A stretch of DNA of 7,491 nucleotides from TWA4 sp034086685 (GTDB lineage Bacteria > Bacillota > Clostridia > Lachnospirales > Lachnospiraceae): NCBI GenBank assembly GCA_034086685.1, contig JAXDZY010000032.1:1-7491 (forward strand), read 5' to 3'. The notes beneath the pieces are model-generated. The model was not told where the DNA came from. It made no database searches and saw nothing but the letters and a program-made list of their open reading frames with translations. Below are positions 1 to 6,418 of the stretch, piece by piece. A program made the position numbers and the translations under genes. Each line of letters begins with the position of its first letter. Position 1 is the stretch's first letter.

Positions 1-56
1 GCCAGTGTTTATGCGGTGTTGCGAGGATTTTGTTTTCGTTTCGGACTTTAGTATTT

Positions 57-1781
57 TTATCTTCCTTTACTTTTTTTCTGAATTGTTCTCATTTGACTTT
101 TGGTTATAAACTGATAGTCCGTATGGAAGCCGCAGACTGCATGCAATTCATCAGTTAACTTATCACGGGTATAGAGCGGAATGTAGCCCTGTCCCTGTAT
201 GTCCGCAAAGTTCATACTTTTCAGTTTATTCAGGATGTTTTCACACGTATAGGCGTTTTTGAGATCCCTCTCAAGATAACGATAGACTACTAATGACAGG
301 AAGCAGACCAGAAAATGGGCTTTAATACGTACTTCATCATGAAGAAATATCGGCCTTGCTTCGAAATCTGTTTTCATTATCCGGAAGCATTCTTCGATTT
401 CCCACCGTCCTTCGCTTACTTTCAGGATATCTTTCACATCATCTTCCAACAGATCTGTAGTTACTGCATACAGGCCGTCATAACGGGCCTCTTCATCTAT
501 CTTATCCGTATCCAGATAATTATGGATCTTTGCTTCTTCCCCTTCCTCTGTCACAGCCACTTTCCCGATAAATCCTGCAGGATCATTTGGATTTCTCCGC
601 TCCTTTTTTACTTTTCCGGAACTCAGCATTTTTTCTGCGCGTTCAACCTGACGGTCGCGGATCTGTTTTTGATACCTTGCATATTTGGGGGAATAGGTAA
701 CGATCAGACGCTGGTCCAACTGGTGAGGAATATAAGGTTCATCCTTGTAATACAATCCCTCATCATCTTCCGGGATTTTGGAAAGATCAACGGGAGTGTC
801 GTCTGAAACACGTTTAAATCCGGTCCGGTTCAACGCCCAGCTTCTATCCTCTTTATTCAGCTTTTTAATTGACTGTGTCACAATAAATGCACGTTCACCT
901 GCATGATTCATCTTTTTGATCTTTTCGGAACCAAGCCCTGCATCACTGCAGTAAATGAACTTGTTACATCCGAAATCCTGAAGGACTTTTTCCTCTAATG
1001 GTTTCAGGGACGTCTGTTCGTTGGCATTTCCGGGAAACAGGGAAAAAGCAAGGGGGATCCCGTCAGCATCCATAAACATTCCCATCTGAATGATCGGATT
1101 GGGGCGGTGCTCTTTACTTTTTCCGTATTTCTTATCCCCGTCTTCCTGCTCCAGTTCAAAGTAGTAGTTGGTACAGTCATAGTAAAGGATCTTATCGTTG
1201 CGTTTCCCCATAAGATGACTGTTTTTATAAACTTCTGCCTGGATAAAATCGCATTCATTGCCCAGAACATCAAGAGAACGGTAAATATCATGCAGCTGAT
1301 AGGAAGGCTTCTCCAAAAACTCAGAAGCCACCTTAAAAGAAGAACGCTTGCTGCGGGGTTCCAGAATTCTGGCATATATTAAGTCTGAAAGAATGGAATT
1401 AATATCGTATTGAAATTTATATTTATCTCTTAGTTTCCGGCAGGTTTTGTGCAGCTGAAGGCGATAGTAAATGGATTGGAGAAAAAGGTAGCCGCCACGG
1501 TAAAAAACCTGTTCATCATAGTCCATCTGGTGGTTGGAATGAAAAGTAATCTGAACAGATTTTGCCTGCTGTTCACTTTTATATTTTATAGTTTCGAGCC
1601 GTGCTTCTTCTTTTGCCCATTTCATGACATCATCACGAGTCGGTCCATGTTCAATCAAAAGCTCCGCTAATGTTCCGAGTTTCCGAACAATGACCGAAGT
1701 GCTTACTCCTTTAGGGTTAATATAACTTTTTGTGATATAAAAAGATTCGGAATTTTTCGATTTAGAAGTAGTAACTCTCAT
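57..1781 (-). CDS. IS1634-family DDE transposase
   Basis: Transposase of the IS4-like DDE (RNase H fold) group, cutting and rejoining the ends of its own element. The 574-residue product has the three expected acidic residues: D202 in YYDCTNYY, D280 in YCSDAGLG, and E463 in GRWEIEECFRIMK. The last motif keeps the R-x3-E-x6-K spacing of the IS4 signature (R459, E463, K470), although the usual upstream Tyr is a Ser. The roughly 180 residues between D280 and E463 fit the large beta-strand insertion of IS4-type enzymes. I start at the Met at 1781 because an AGGAGG lies 8 bases upstream (1790-1795). An in-frame Met at 1811 would add ten residues but has no such site. No frameshift or stop interrupts the frame, so the gene looks intact and potentially active. 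A weak extended -10 (TGGTATACT on the minus strand, hexamer at 1802-1807) sits close upstream, but it would give a very short leader. Confidence 0.93.
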   Translation of the reverse strand: MRVTTSKSKNSESFYITKSYINPKGVSTSVIVRKLGTLAELLIEHGPTRDDVMKWAKEEARLETIKYKSEQQAKSVQITFHSNHQMDYDEQVFYRGGYLFLQSIYYRLQLHKTCRKLRDKYKFQYDINSILSDLIYARILEPRSKRSSFKVASEFLEKPSYQLHDIYRSLDVLGNECDFIQAEVYKNSHLMGKRNDKILYYDCTNYYFELEQEDGDKKYGKSKEHRPNPIIQMGMFMDADGIPLAFSLFPGNANEQTSLKPLEEKVLQDFGCNKFIYCSDAGLGSEKIKKMNHAGERAFIVTQSIKKLNKEDRSWALNRTGFKRVSDDTPVDLSKIPEDDEGLYYKDEPYIPHQLDQRLIVTYSPKYARYQKQIRDRQVERAEKMLSSGKVKKERRNPNDPAGFIGKVAVTEEGEEAKIHNYLDTDKIDEEARYDGLYAVTTDLLEDDVKDILKVSEGRWEIEECFRIMKTDFEARPIFLHDEVRIKAHFLVCFLSLVVYRYLERDLKNAYTCENILNKLKSMNFADIQGQGYIPLYTRDKLTDELHAVCGFHTDYQFITKSQMRTIQKKSKGR

Positions 1782-1789
1782 TTCAGCAT

Positions 1790-1795
1790 CCTCCT
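1790..1795 (-). promoter_or_regulatory. Ribosome binding site deciding the transposase start
   Basis: A perfect AGGAGG on the minus strand lies 8 bases before the ATG at 1781. It falls inside the longer reading frame that opens at 1811, so it favours the shorter protein. Confidence 0.8.
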
Positions 1796-1865
1796 GGATA
1801 TAGTATACCACATATCAGAATAAAATACTATATATTACTATAAAATAAAACAAAAAATTTGACAC

Positions 1866-1893
1866 AAAAAATGCAGGCTTTATAAGGCCTGCA
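1866..1893 (-). terminator. Leftward terminator upstream of the transposase (read-in block)
   Basis: The arms TGCAGGC (1872-1878) and GCCTGCA (1887-1893) pair perfectly, with an 8-base spacer that can add a G-U and two A-U pairs. On the minus strand the stem is followed directly by six T (1866-1871), the usual form of an intrinsic terminator. It points into the transposase gene, so it would stop transcription arriving from the right before it reaches the transposase. On the plus strand the trailing sequence (AAGTATTTTC) is a weaker match. Confidence 0.6.
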
Positions 1894-1942
1894 AAGTATT
1901 TTCTCATTGTGTAACTGTCAAACTCCCGAGTTTTTTATTTTT

Positions 1943-1960
1943 CTCAATGTTACTATTGAG
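1943..1960. promoter_or_regulatory. Inverted repeat overlapping the hydratase -35 box, candidate operator
   Basis: CTCAAT (1943-1948) and ATTGAG (1955-1960) are perfect inverted arms separated by 6 bases. The right arm overlaps the -35 hexamer at 1956-1961, a classic position for a repressor site. TATTGAGTT (1954-1962) recurs exactly at 1993-2001, just after the predicted transcription start. The bound regulator is unknown. Confidence 0.4.
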
Positions 1961-1984
1961 TTGAAACGAATTTTCAAGTATAAT
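1956..1984 (+). promoter_or_regulatory. Sigma-A type promoter of the hydratase gene
   Basis: A -35 of TTGAGT (1956-1961; 4 of 6 against TTGACA) is followed by an exact 17-base spacer and a perfect TATAAT (1979-1984). Transcription should begin near 1991, giving a leader of about 123 bases before the ATG at 2114. This is the best promoter in the window. It lies just outside the inferred IS end, so the gene probably keeps its own promoter. Confidence 0.75.
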
Positions 1985-1996
1985 AGACGCAGTATT

Positions 1997-2014
1997 GAGT
2001 TCCACATGAAACTC
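1997..2014. promoter_or_regulatory. Imperfect palindrome just after the hydratase transcription start
   Basis: GAGTTCCACATGAAACTC is palindromic at 14 of 18 positions. It sits about 6 to 23 bases after the predicted start site and includes part of the second TATTGAGTT copy, so it could be a downstream operator half of the -35 repeat. Its 16-base core (1998-2013) also matches 12 of 16 bases of parS, but the central CG is lost, so ParB binding is doubtful. Confidence 0.3.
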
Positions 2015-2040
2015 TTACATTATATATTTTTTACTTTACT

Positions 2041-2094
2041 TCCGACGGCGGATTTTCCTGGCTTGCTTTGCGACTCCCTGTCGGATAATTTTTT
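2041..2094 (+). terminator. Possible leader attenuator of the hydratase
   Basis: In the long 5' leader, TCCGAC (2041-2046) can pair with GTCGGA (2080-2085). TAA and six T (2089-2094) follow, and then immediately the ribosome site AAGGAGG (2097-2103). A stem-plus-T-run just before the ribosome site is the layout of a transcription attenuator. The loop is 33 bases long with only weak internal pairing, so the structure is less convincing than a compact terminator. No known riboswitch is recognised. Confidence 0.35.
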
Positions 2095-2113
2095 ATAAGG
2101 AGGAAATTCCTTT

Positions 2114-4408
2114 ATGGTAAAACTTTTTGAAAAAGGCGCTTATCTGTTAAATGGTGAACTTCTGGTTGAAGACAACAGCGATGCTTCCGCAATTCTCTCT
2201 TCCAGGCTGGGAACTGCTGTTCCTTCCAGAAATGAAGCATCAAAAGGAACCATGGCATACAGTATTCTGCAGGCTCATAACACATCAGATGATCCGGGAC
2301 AGTTAAAAATCAAATTTGACTGCTTAACTTCCCATGATATTACATATGTCGGTATTATTCAGACAGCAAGAGCCAGCGGATTGGAAAAATTCCCGATTCC
2401 CTACGTATTAACCAACTGCCACAACAGTCTCTGCGCTGTAGGCGGTACAATTAATGAAGATGATCACATGTTTGGTCTGACCTGCGCGCAGAAATATGGA
2501 GGAATTTATGTACCTCCTCATCAGGCGGTAATTCACCAGTATGCACGTGAGATGCTGGCCGGGTGTGGTAAAATGATCCTGGGTTCAGACAGCCACACAC
2601 GTTACGGTGCTCTCGGTACCATGGCAATCGGTGAAGGCGGCGGCGAACTGGCCAAACAGCTTCTTGGCCGTACCTATGATGTAAAGATGCCCGGTGTAAT
2701 TGCTGTCTATCTGACCGGCGAACCCATGAAAGGTGTTGGTCCTCAGGACGTGGCACTTGCAATCATCGGAGCTACTTTTGCAAACGGTTACGTTAATAAT
2801 AAGGTCATGGAATTTGTTGGCCCCGGCGTTAAGAAACTGAGTGCTGATTTCCGTATCGGCATCGACGTTATGACCACAGAAACCACCTGCCTCTCCTCTA
2901 TCTGGACAACTGACTCTGTGATCTCCGATTATCTTGCTTTACATGGACGTGCGGATGCTTACAAAGAATTAAATCCTGAACCTGTTGCTTACTACGACGG
3001 CGCAATCGTTGTTGATCTGAGTACAATTAAACCGATGATTGCCATGCCTTTCCATCCCAGCAACACTTATGAAATCGATGAATTAAAAGACAATCTGGAC
3101 GATATCCTTGCTGATGTTGAAAAGAGAGCGCGTGTATCATTTGGTGAATCCTGTGATTTCACATTAAGGAATAAAGTCATTGACGGTAAGCTTTATGTGG
3201 ATCAGGGTATTATTGCAGGCTGTGCCGGCGGCGGATTCGAAAATATCTGTGCAGCAGCCGATATTCTCAGAGGCAGATTTACCGGTGATGATAAATTCAC
3301 ATTAAGTGTTTACCCTGCTTCTACTCCTGTATTCCTGGAGCTTGTGAAGAACGGAAGTGTAGCTGATCTGATGACTGCCGGCGCTATTGTAAAAACAGCT
3401 TTCTGCGGTCCCTGCTTTGGTGCCGGAGATACCCCTGCAAATGGAGCTTTCAGTATCCGTCATTCAACCAGAAACTTCCCCAACAGAGAAGGTTCCAAGA
3501 TCCAGAATGGTCAGCTTTCTGCAGTTGCTCTTATGGACGCACGTTCCATCGCAGCGACTGCGGCCAATAAAGGCTTCCTGACTCCCGCCACTGATCTGGA
3601 TGTGGAATTCACAGGCAAGAAATATTTCTTCGACAGCTCAATTTATGAAAATCGTGTATATGACAGTAAGGGCGTTGCTCATCCCGAAGTTGAGATTCAG
3701 TTCGGTCCCAATATTAAGGACTGGCCTTCAATGGCTGCACTTACAGAAGATTTACTTCTTCGTGTTGCTTCTGTCATTCACGATCCTGTTACAACAACTG
3801 ATGAATTGATTCCTTCAGGAGAAACTTCTTCCTACCGCTCCAATCCTTTAGGTCTTGCAGAATTTACTTTATCCAGAAAAGATCCTGCTTACGTTGGAAA
3901 AGCAAAAGCTGTAAGATCTGTTGAGGAAATCAGACGTACAGATACCTGCCCCTGTCAGGTGGAAGATTCCGCATATGATGCAGCATTCAAAGTAATCAAA
4001 GCTGCTTATCCTGACCTGAAAGCCCGCGAAACCGGTATCGGCAGCACCATTTATGCAGTGAAACCCGGTGATGGTTCCGCCAGAGAACAGGCTGCATCCT
4101 GCCAGAAAGTGCTTGGAGGCTGGGCAAATATTGCCAGAGAATATGCAACCAAACGTTATCGTTCCAACCTTATCAACTGGGGTATGCTTCCTTTCCTGTT
4201 TGATCAGGAAGAACTTCCCTTTGGAATTGATGACTTTATCTTCATTCCCGGTATTCGCACCGCAATCATTGAAAAGACAAATGTAATTACAGCTTATGTT
4301 GTAAAAGACACTCTGATTCCTTTCGAATTACGCCTCGGTGATCTGACAGATGATGAACGCAGAATAATTCTGGCTGGATGTCTGATCAATTTCTACAAAG
4401 AAAACTGA
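2114..4408 (+). CDS. Aconitase-superfamily hydratase (YbhJ-like), substrate unknown
   Basis: A 764-residue member of the aconitase/isopropylmalate isomerase superfamily, which moves a hydroxyl on di- or tricarboxylic acids using a [4Fe-4S] cluster. The cytoplasmic protein has the Fe-S catalytic domains first and the swivel domain last. Cluster ligands are visible as C370 (AGCAGGG) and the CGPC pair C431 and C434. Substrate-site motifs are D159-S160-H161 in GSDSHT and the arginines R453 and R458 in TRNFPNR. The swivel-domain loop GDGSAREQAA keeps S655, aligning with the catalytic Ser642 of mitochondrial aconitase, and R657. However, the residue matching Ser643 is Ala656, and the cluster loop reads AGCAGG instead of the usual GSCTNS. 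It therefore resembles the poorly characterised hydratases of the E. coli YbhJ type more than housekeeping citrate aconitase. AAGGAGG lies 10 bases before the ATG. No citrate synthase or isocitrate dehydrogenase gene adjoins it, so a TCA role cannot be inferred from context. The gene is a single unit ended by the palindrome at 4457. Confidence 0.88.
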   Translation: MVKLFEKGAYLLNGELLVEDNSDASAILSSRLGTAVPSRNEASKGTMAYSILQAHNTSDDPGQLKIKFDCLTSHDITYVGIIQTARASGLEKFPIPYVLTNCHNSLCAVGGTINEDDHMFGLTCAQKYGGIYVPPHQAVIHQYAREMLAGCGKMILGSDSHTRYGALGTMAIGEGGGELAKQLLGRTYDVKMPGVIAVYLTGEPMKGVGPQDVALAIIGATFANGYVNNKVMEFVGPGVKKLSADFRIGIDVMTTETTCLSSIWTTDSVISDYLALHGRADAYKELNPEPVAYYDGAIVVDLSTIKPMIAMPFHPSNTYEIDELKDNLDDILADVEKRARVSFGESCDFTLRNKVIDGKLYVDQGIIAGCAGGGFENICAAADILRGRFTGDDKFTLSVYPASTPVFLELVKNGSVADLMTAGAIVKTAFCGPCFGAGDTPANGAFSIRHSTRNFPNREGSKIQNGQLSAVALMDARSIAATAANKGFLTPATDLDVEFTGKKYFFDSSIYENRVYDSKGVAHPEVEIQFGPNIKDWPSMAALTEDLLLRVASVIHDPVTTTDELIPSGETSSYRSNPLGLAEFTLSRKDPAYVGKAKAVRSVEEIRRTDTCPCQVEDSAYDAAFKVIKAAYPDLKARETGIGSTIYAVKPGDGSAREQAASCQKVLGGWANIAREYATKRYRSNLINWGMLPFLFDQEELPFGIDDFIFIPGIRTAIIEKTNVITAYVVKDTLIPFELRLGDLTDDERRIILAGCLINFYKEN

Positions 4409-4456
4409 TGAAATAGAACTTCCGTCTTTTTGTTCAGAGAAAAACGCACTACAGTC

Positions 4457-4502
4457 AAGAGTCCCATAAATGTTTCACGTGAAACATTTATGGGACTCTT
4501 TT
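4457..4502 (+). terminator. Perfect 44-base palindrome between convergent genes, terminator
   Basis: Bases 4457-4500 form a perfect inverted repeat with no mismatch, centred at 4478/4479. As RNA it gives a stem of about 20 pairs with a 4-base loop. It follows the hydratase stop by 48 bases and is trailed by TTTT on the plus strand, so it is a good terminator for that gene. It is also 16 bases beyond the aroC stop on the other strand, where only two T follow, so for aroC it would act mainly through the strong stem. Its centre is the parS site. Confidence 0.85.
4471..4486. promoter_or_regulatory. parS, ParB-binding centromere site
   Basis: TGTTTCACGTGAAACA is an exact copy of the 16-base chromosomal parS consensus known from Bacillus and most bacteria. 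ParB binds it as a dimer, exchanges to a CTP-closed clamp and spreads to flanking DNA, recruiting SMC and, through ParA, driving origin segregation. The site is intergenic and lies about 1.9 kb from the parB stop codon in this window, which supports both assignments and an origin-proximal location. It forms the exact centre of the longer 44-base palindrome. Confidence 0.93.
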
Positions 4503-4516
4503 ACAATCACTTTATT

Positions 4517-5647
4517 TCATTCTGCTTCTGTTTCATTCTGCACCTGTTTCCGGTAAATTTGTTTCACTGAATCCATTCGGGATGACATCCCGCTGAATAA
4601 TAAATCCACAATTGTCAAAGCAGCCATGGATTCTACAACTACAATTGCTCTGGGTACGATGATCGGATCATGTCTCCCATGAATCACCATACTGATTTCT
4701 TCCCCATCTTTTGTGATAGTTTTCTGTTCCTTGCTGATACTTGGTGTAGGCTTTACAGCTGCCCGGAATATAATATCAGCACCATCACTCATACCACCCA
4801 GAATTCCACCTGCATGATTTGTCTTTTTGGCTGCTCTTCCATTTCCATCAATGTAAAATTCATCATTATTAATTGAACCCGAGCTCTTTGCTGCCGCAAA
4901 TCCATCACCTATTTCGAATCCTTTTACCGCTCCGATTGACATAATTGCTTTCGCCAGATTTGCATCCAGTTTATCAAATACGGTATTTCCCACCCCAATG
5001 GGCATATTTTTTATCACACATTCTATTACACCACCTGCAGAATCCAGTTCCCTGATTTTTTTCTGAAGGAATTCTTCTGCATCAGCTGCTGCTTTCGCAT
5101 CGGGCATACCCACATTATTATTTGTTATTTCATTTTTATCAAATCTGGAATAATCAATCTCAACAGGTCCAATGGATTTTGCATAAGCATAGATTTCAAT
5201 GCCCAGCTCCTCAAGAATCTTCATGGCAATTGCTCCCGCTGCTACTCTTCCGATTGTTTCACGTCCGGATGATCTTCCCCCGCCTCTGTAATCCCTGAAA
5301 CCATATTTCTGATCAAATGTAAAATCTGCATGCCCGGGTCTGTAGGAATACGCAATCTGACCATAATCATTTGAACGCTGATCCTTATTCCATACCAGCA
5401 TTGAAATAGGAGTACCTGTGGTCATCCCCTCAAATACGCCGGAAAGAATCTGTACTTCATCTCCTTCTTTACGGGCAGTAGTAAATCTGCTCTGCCCCGG
5501 CTTCCTTCTATCCAGCATTTTCTGAATATCATTTTCCGATAAAGCCAGACCTGCAGGACATCCATCTACCACTACTCCCAATGCTTTCCCATGAGACTCT
5601 CCCCATGTTGATACTGTAAAAATATTTCCAATAACTGAACCAGACAT
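4517..5647 (-). CDS. aroC: Chorismate synthase
   Basis: Final enzyme of the shikimate pathway: it converts 5-enolpyruvylshikimate 3-phosphate to chorismate with loss of phosphate, using reduced FMN as cofactor, in the cytoplasm. The 376-residue length is normal. Family motifs appear in order: GESHGKALG (16-24, H19), RRKPGQS (47-53), RPGHADFT (103-110, H106), GGGRSSGRETIGR (122-134), NHAGGILGGMSDG (277-289) and GRHDPIIVPR (324-333). H19 and H106 are the catalytic histidines. The ATG at 5647 follows AAGGAG (5655-5660) by 7 bases. The gene stands alone here, converging with the hydratase and separated by 231 bases from the gene upstream, so no other aro genes accompany it. A clear promoter was not found in the spacer. 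It appears complete and functional. Confidence 0.97.
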   Translation of the reverse strand: MSGSVIGNIFTVSTWGESHGKALGVVVDGCPAGLALSENDIQKMLDRRKPGQSRFTTARKEGDEVQILSGVFEGMTTGTPISMLVWNKDQRSNDYGQIAYSYRPGHADFTFDQKYGFRDYRGGGRSSGRETIGRVAAGAIAMKILEELGIEIYAYAKSIGPVEIDYSRFDKNEITNNNVGMPDAKAAADAEEFLQKKIRELDSAGGVIECVIKNMPIGVGNTVFDKLDANLAKAIMSIGAVKGFEIGDGFAAAKSSGSINNDEFYIDGNGRAAKKTNHAGGILGGMSDGADIIFRAAVKPTPSISKEQKTITKDGEEISMVIHGRHDPIIVPRAIVVVESMAALTIVDLLFSGMSSRMDSVKQIYRKQVQNETEAE

Positions 5648-5774
5648 ACTTTCTCTCCTTCTTAATCAATTTACAAATCAGCATATCAGCTTAACTCATG
5701 AACTTTCATTCACTGCCCATGAAATCCATAACTGCTCAGGCCAATTTTCACACAAACAACTAAAACTTATCAAC

Positions 5775-5817
5775 AAATGGAGTAATGCCTAAAAAAACAT
5801 TACTCCATTTTCTTTTA
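5775..5817. terminator. Strong hairpin terminator in the spacer between aroC and the DUF4446 gene
   Basis: Thirteen perfectly paired bases (AAATGGAGTAATG at 5775-5787 with CATTACTCCATTT at 5798-5810) surround a 10-base A-rich loop. By position it should end the leftward parB-DUF4446 transcript, whose last gene stops at 5879. The T-rich tract is better on the plus strand, however (TTTTCTTTT after the stem), than on the minus strand (TTTGTTGATAAGTTTT). The rest of the 231-base spacer (5648-5878) shows no gene. Confidence 0.65.
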
Positions 5818-5878
5818 ACACCTATTGCTGCAATAATTATTATCCTGATATTATTGTTTCATCCCGACTGCAATTATT

Positions 5879-6385
5879 TCAATCCTGCTGCATGGCTTTT
5901 TCCAGAGCCTTTTGTTCTTCTTTACCTAAAAGGACTTCACATTTACCTTCTGTGATTTCCTTCATATATAAATAACTGCCTTCGCGTGTATGAATAGAAT
6001 TGATCATAATACCGCTGTTCTTCAGATCAAGCATTGCCAATGCAAAACTTACCTGGCCTCCCATACCGGACAATGCATCATACTTTACTACACCTGTTTT
6101 CTGGTAACATCCTGAAATAATCTGATGTATCCTTTTAATTTCATTCTCAATCTTCTGATCCTCGCTCTGAAGATTATGAATCTCAGCCACTTGTGTCTGG
6201 ATCAATTCTTCCAACGATTTTGCATCATTTCCTTCCATGAATTTTCTGTACTTTTTTTTCAGACCACCCAATTTGACCAGGCAAACAATTACCATTATAA
6301 ATAACAGAACTGCAAATGCCGCAAGCGCAGCAATAATGTAAGCCGGATCAAAAAGCAAATCATTTAACATACTGTTTTCTAACAT
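5879..6385 (-). CDS. DUF4446 family membrane-anchored protein
   Basis: A 168-residue protein of unknown function. It has one N-terminal membrane segment (about residues 15-37, a run rich in Ala, Ile, Leu and Val), then basic residues GLKKKYRK, which suggest that the rest is cytoplasmic. A charged, probably coiled-coil stretch follows (about 58-92). The DUF4446 core occupies about 94-165, recognisable from YQKTGVVKYDA, GGQVSFALAMLDLKNSG and INSIHTREGSYLYMK. In many Clostridia this family is encoded directly after parB, as here: the gene starts 33 bases after the parB stop and is surely co-transcribed. That placement suggests, but does not prove, a link to chromosome segregation or membrane positioning of the origin. 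The ATG at 6385 has GGAG 8 bases upstream (6394-6397). A second Met five codons on has no ribosome site. Confidence 0.88.
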   Translation of the reverse strand: MLENSMLNDLLFDPAYIIAALAAFAVLLFIMVIVCLVKLGGLKKKYRKFMEGNDAKSLEELIQTQVAEIHNLQSEDQKIENEIKRIHQIISGCYQKTGVVKYDALSGMGGQVSFALAMLDLKNSGIMINSIHTREGSYLYMKEITEGKCEVLLGKEEQKALEKAMQQD

Positions 6386-6418
6386 ATTTTAGTCTCCATC
6401 TTCCTGTTTCTTTCTATA

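Larger units (their letters stand above)
1..1930 (-). mobile_element. IS1634-family insertion sequence, left end outside window
   Basis: This stretch holds a complete IS1634/IS4-group transposase gene read leftward, plus about 150 bases upstream of it. The 56 bases after the transposase stop carry no recognisable gene. The right boundary is inferred: AT-rich element-like sequence with a roadblock hairpin runs to about 1905, then a short segment (about 1908-1930, containing ACTGTCAAACTCCCGAG) looks like a terminal repeat, and the promoter of the next gene begins by 1956. No matching inverted copy of that segment is visible near base 1, so the left terminus must lie outside the window and the element cannot be closed here. 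The boundary at 1930 may be wrong by tens of bases. Confidence 0.7.

Noticed and set aside
315..806. Plus-strand open frame of 163 codons opposite the transposase gene
   Set aside because: It lies entirely antisense to a well-supported transposase, has no ribosome site of note and a composition typical of a reverse-frame shadow.
1920..1933. Small inverted repeat AAACTC-CC-GAGTTT followed by T-rich sequence
   Set aside because: The loop is only 2 bases, so the stem is too short for a reliable terminator; it more likely belongs to the IS terminal sequence.
1907..2098. Small open frame of 63 codons covering the hydratase promoter and leader
   Set aside because: It spans the -35 and -10 boxes and starts at the inferred IS end, so it would not be intact in the hydratase transcript. 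No recognisable protein features.
4560..4575. parS-like TGTTTCAC near the 3' end of aroC, 74 bases from the real parS
   Set aside because: Only about 11 of 16 bases match and the palindrome is lost; likely chance in coding sequence.
5255..5264. TGTTTCACGT half of parS within aroC
   Set aside because: Only the left half and centre match; the right half is unrelated. The bases encode the conserved RETIGR motif of chorismate synthase, so protein constraint explains them.
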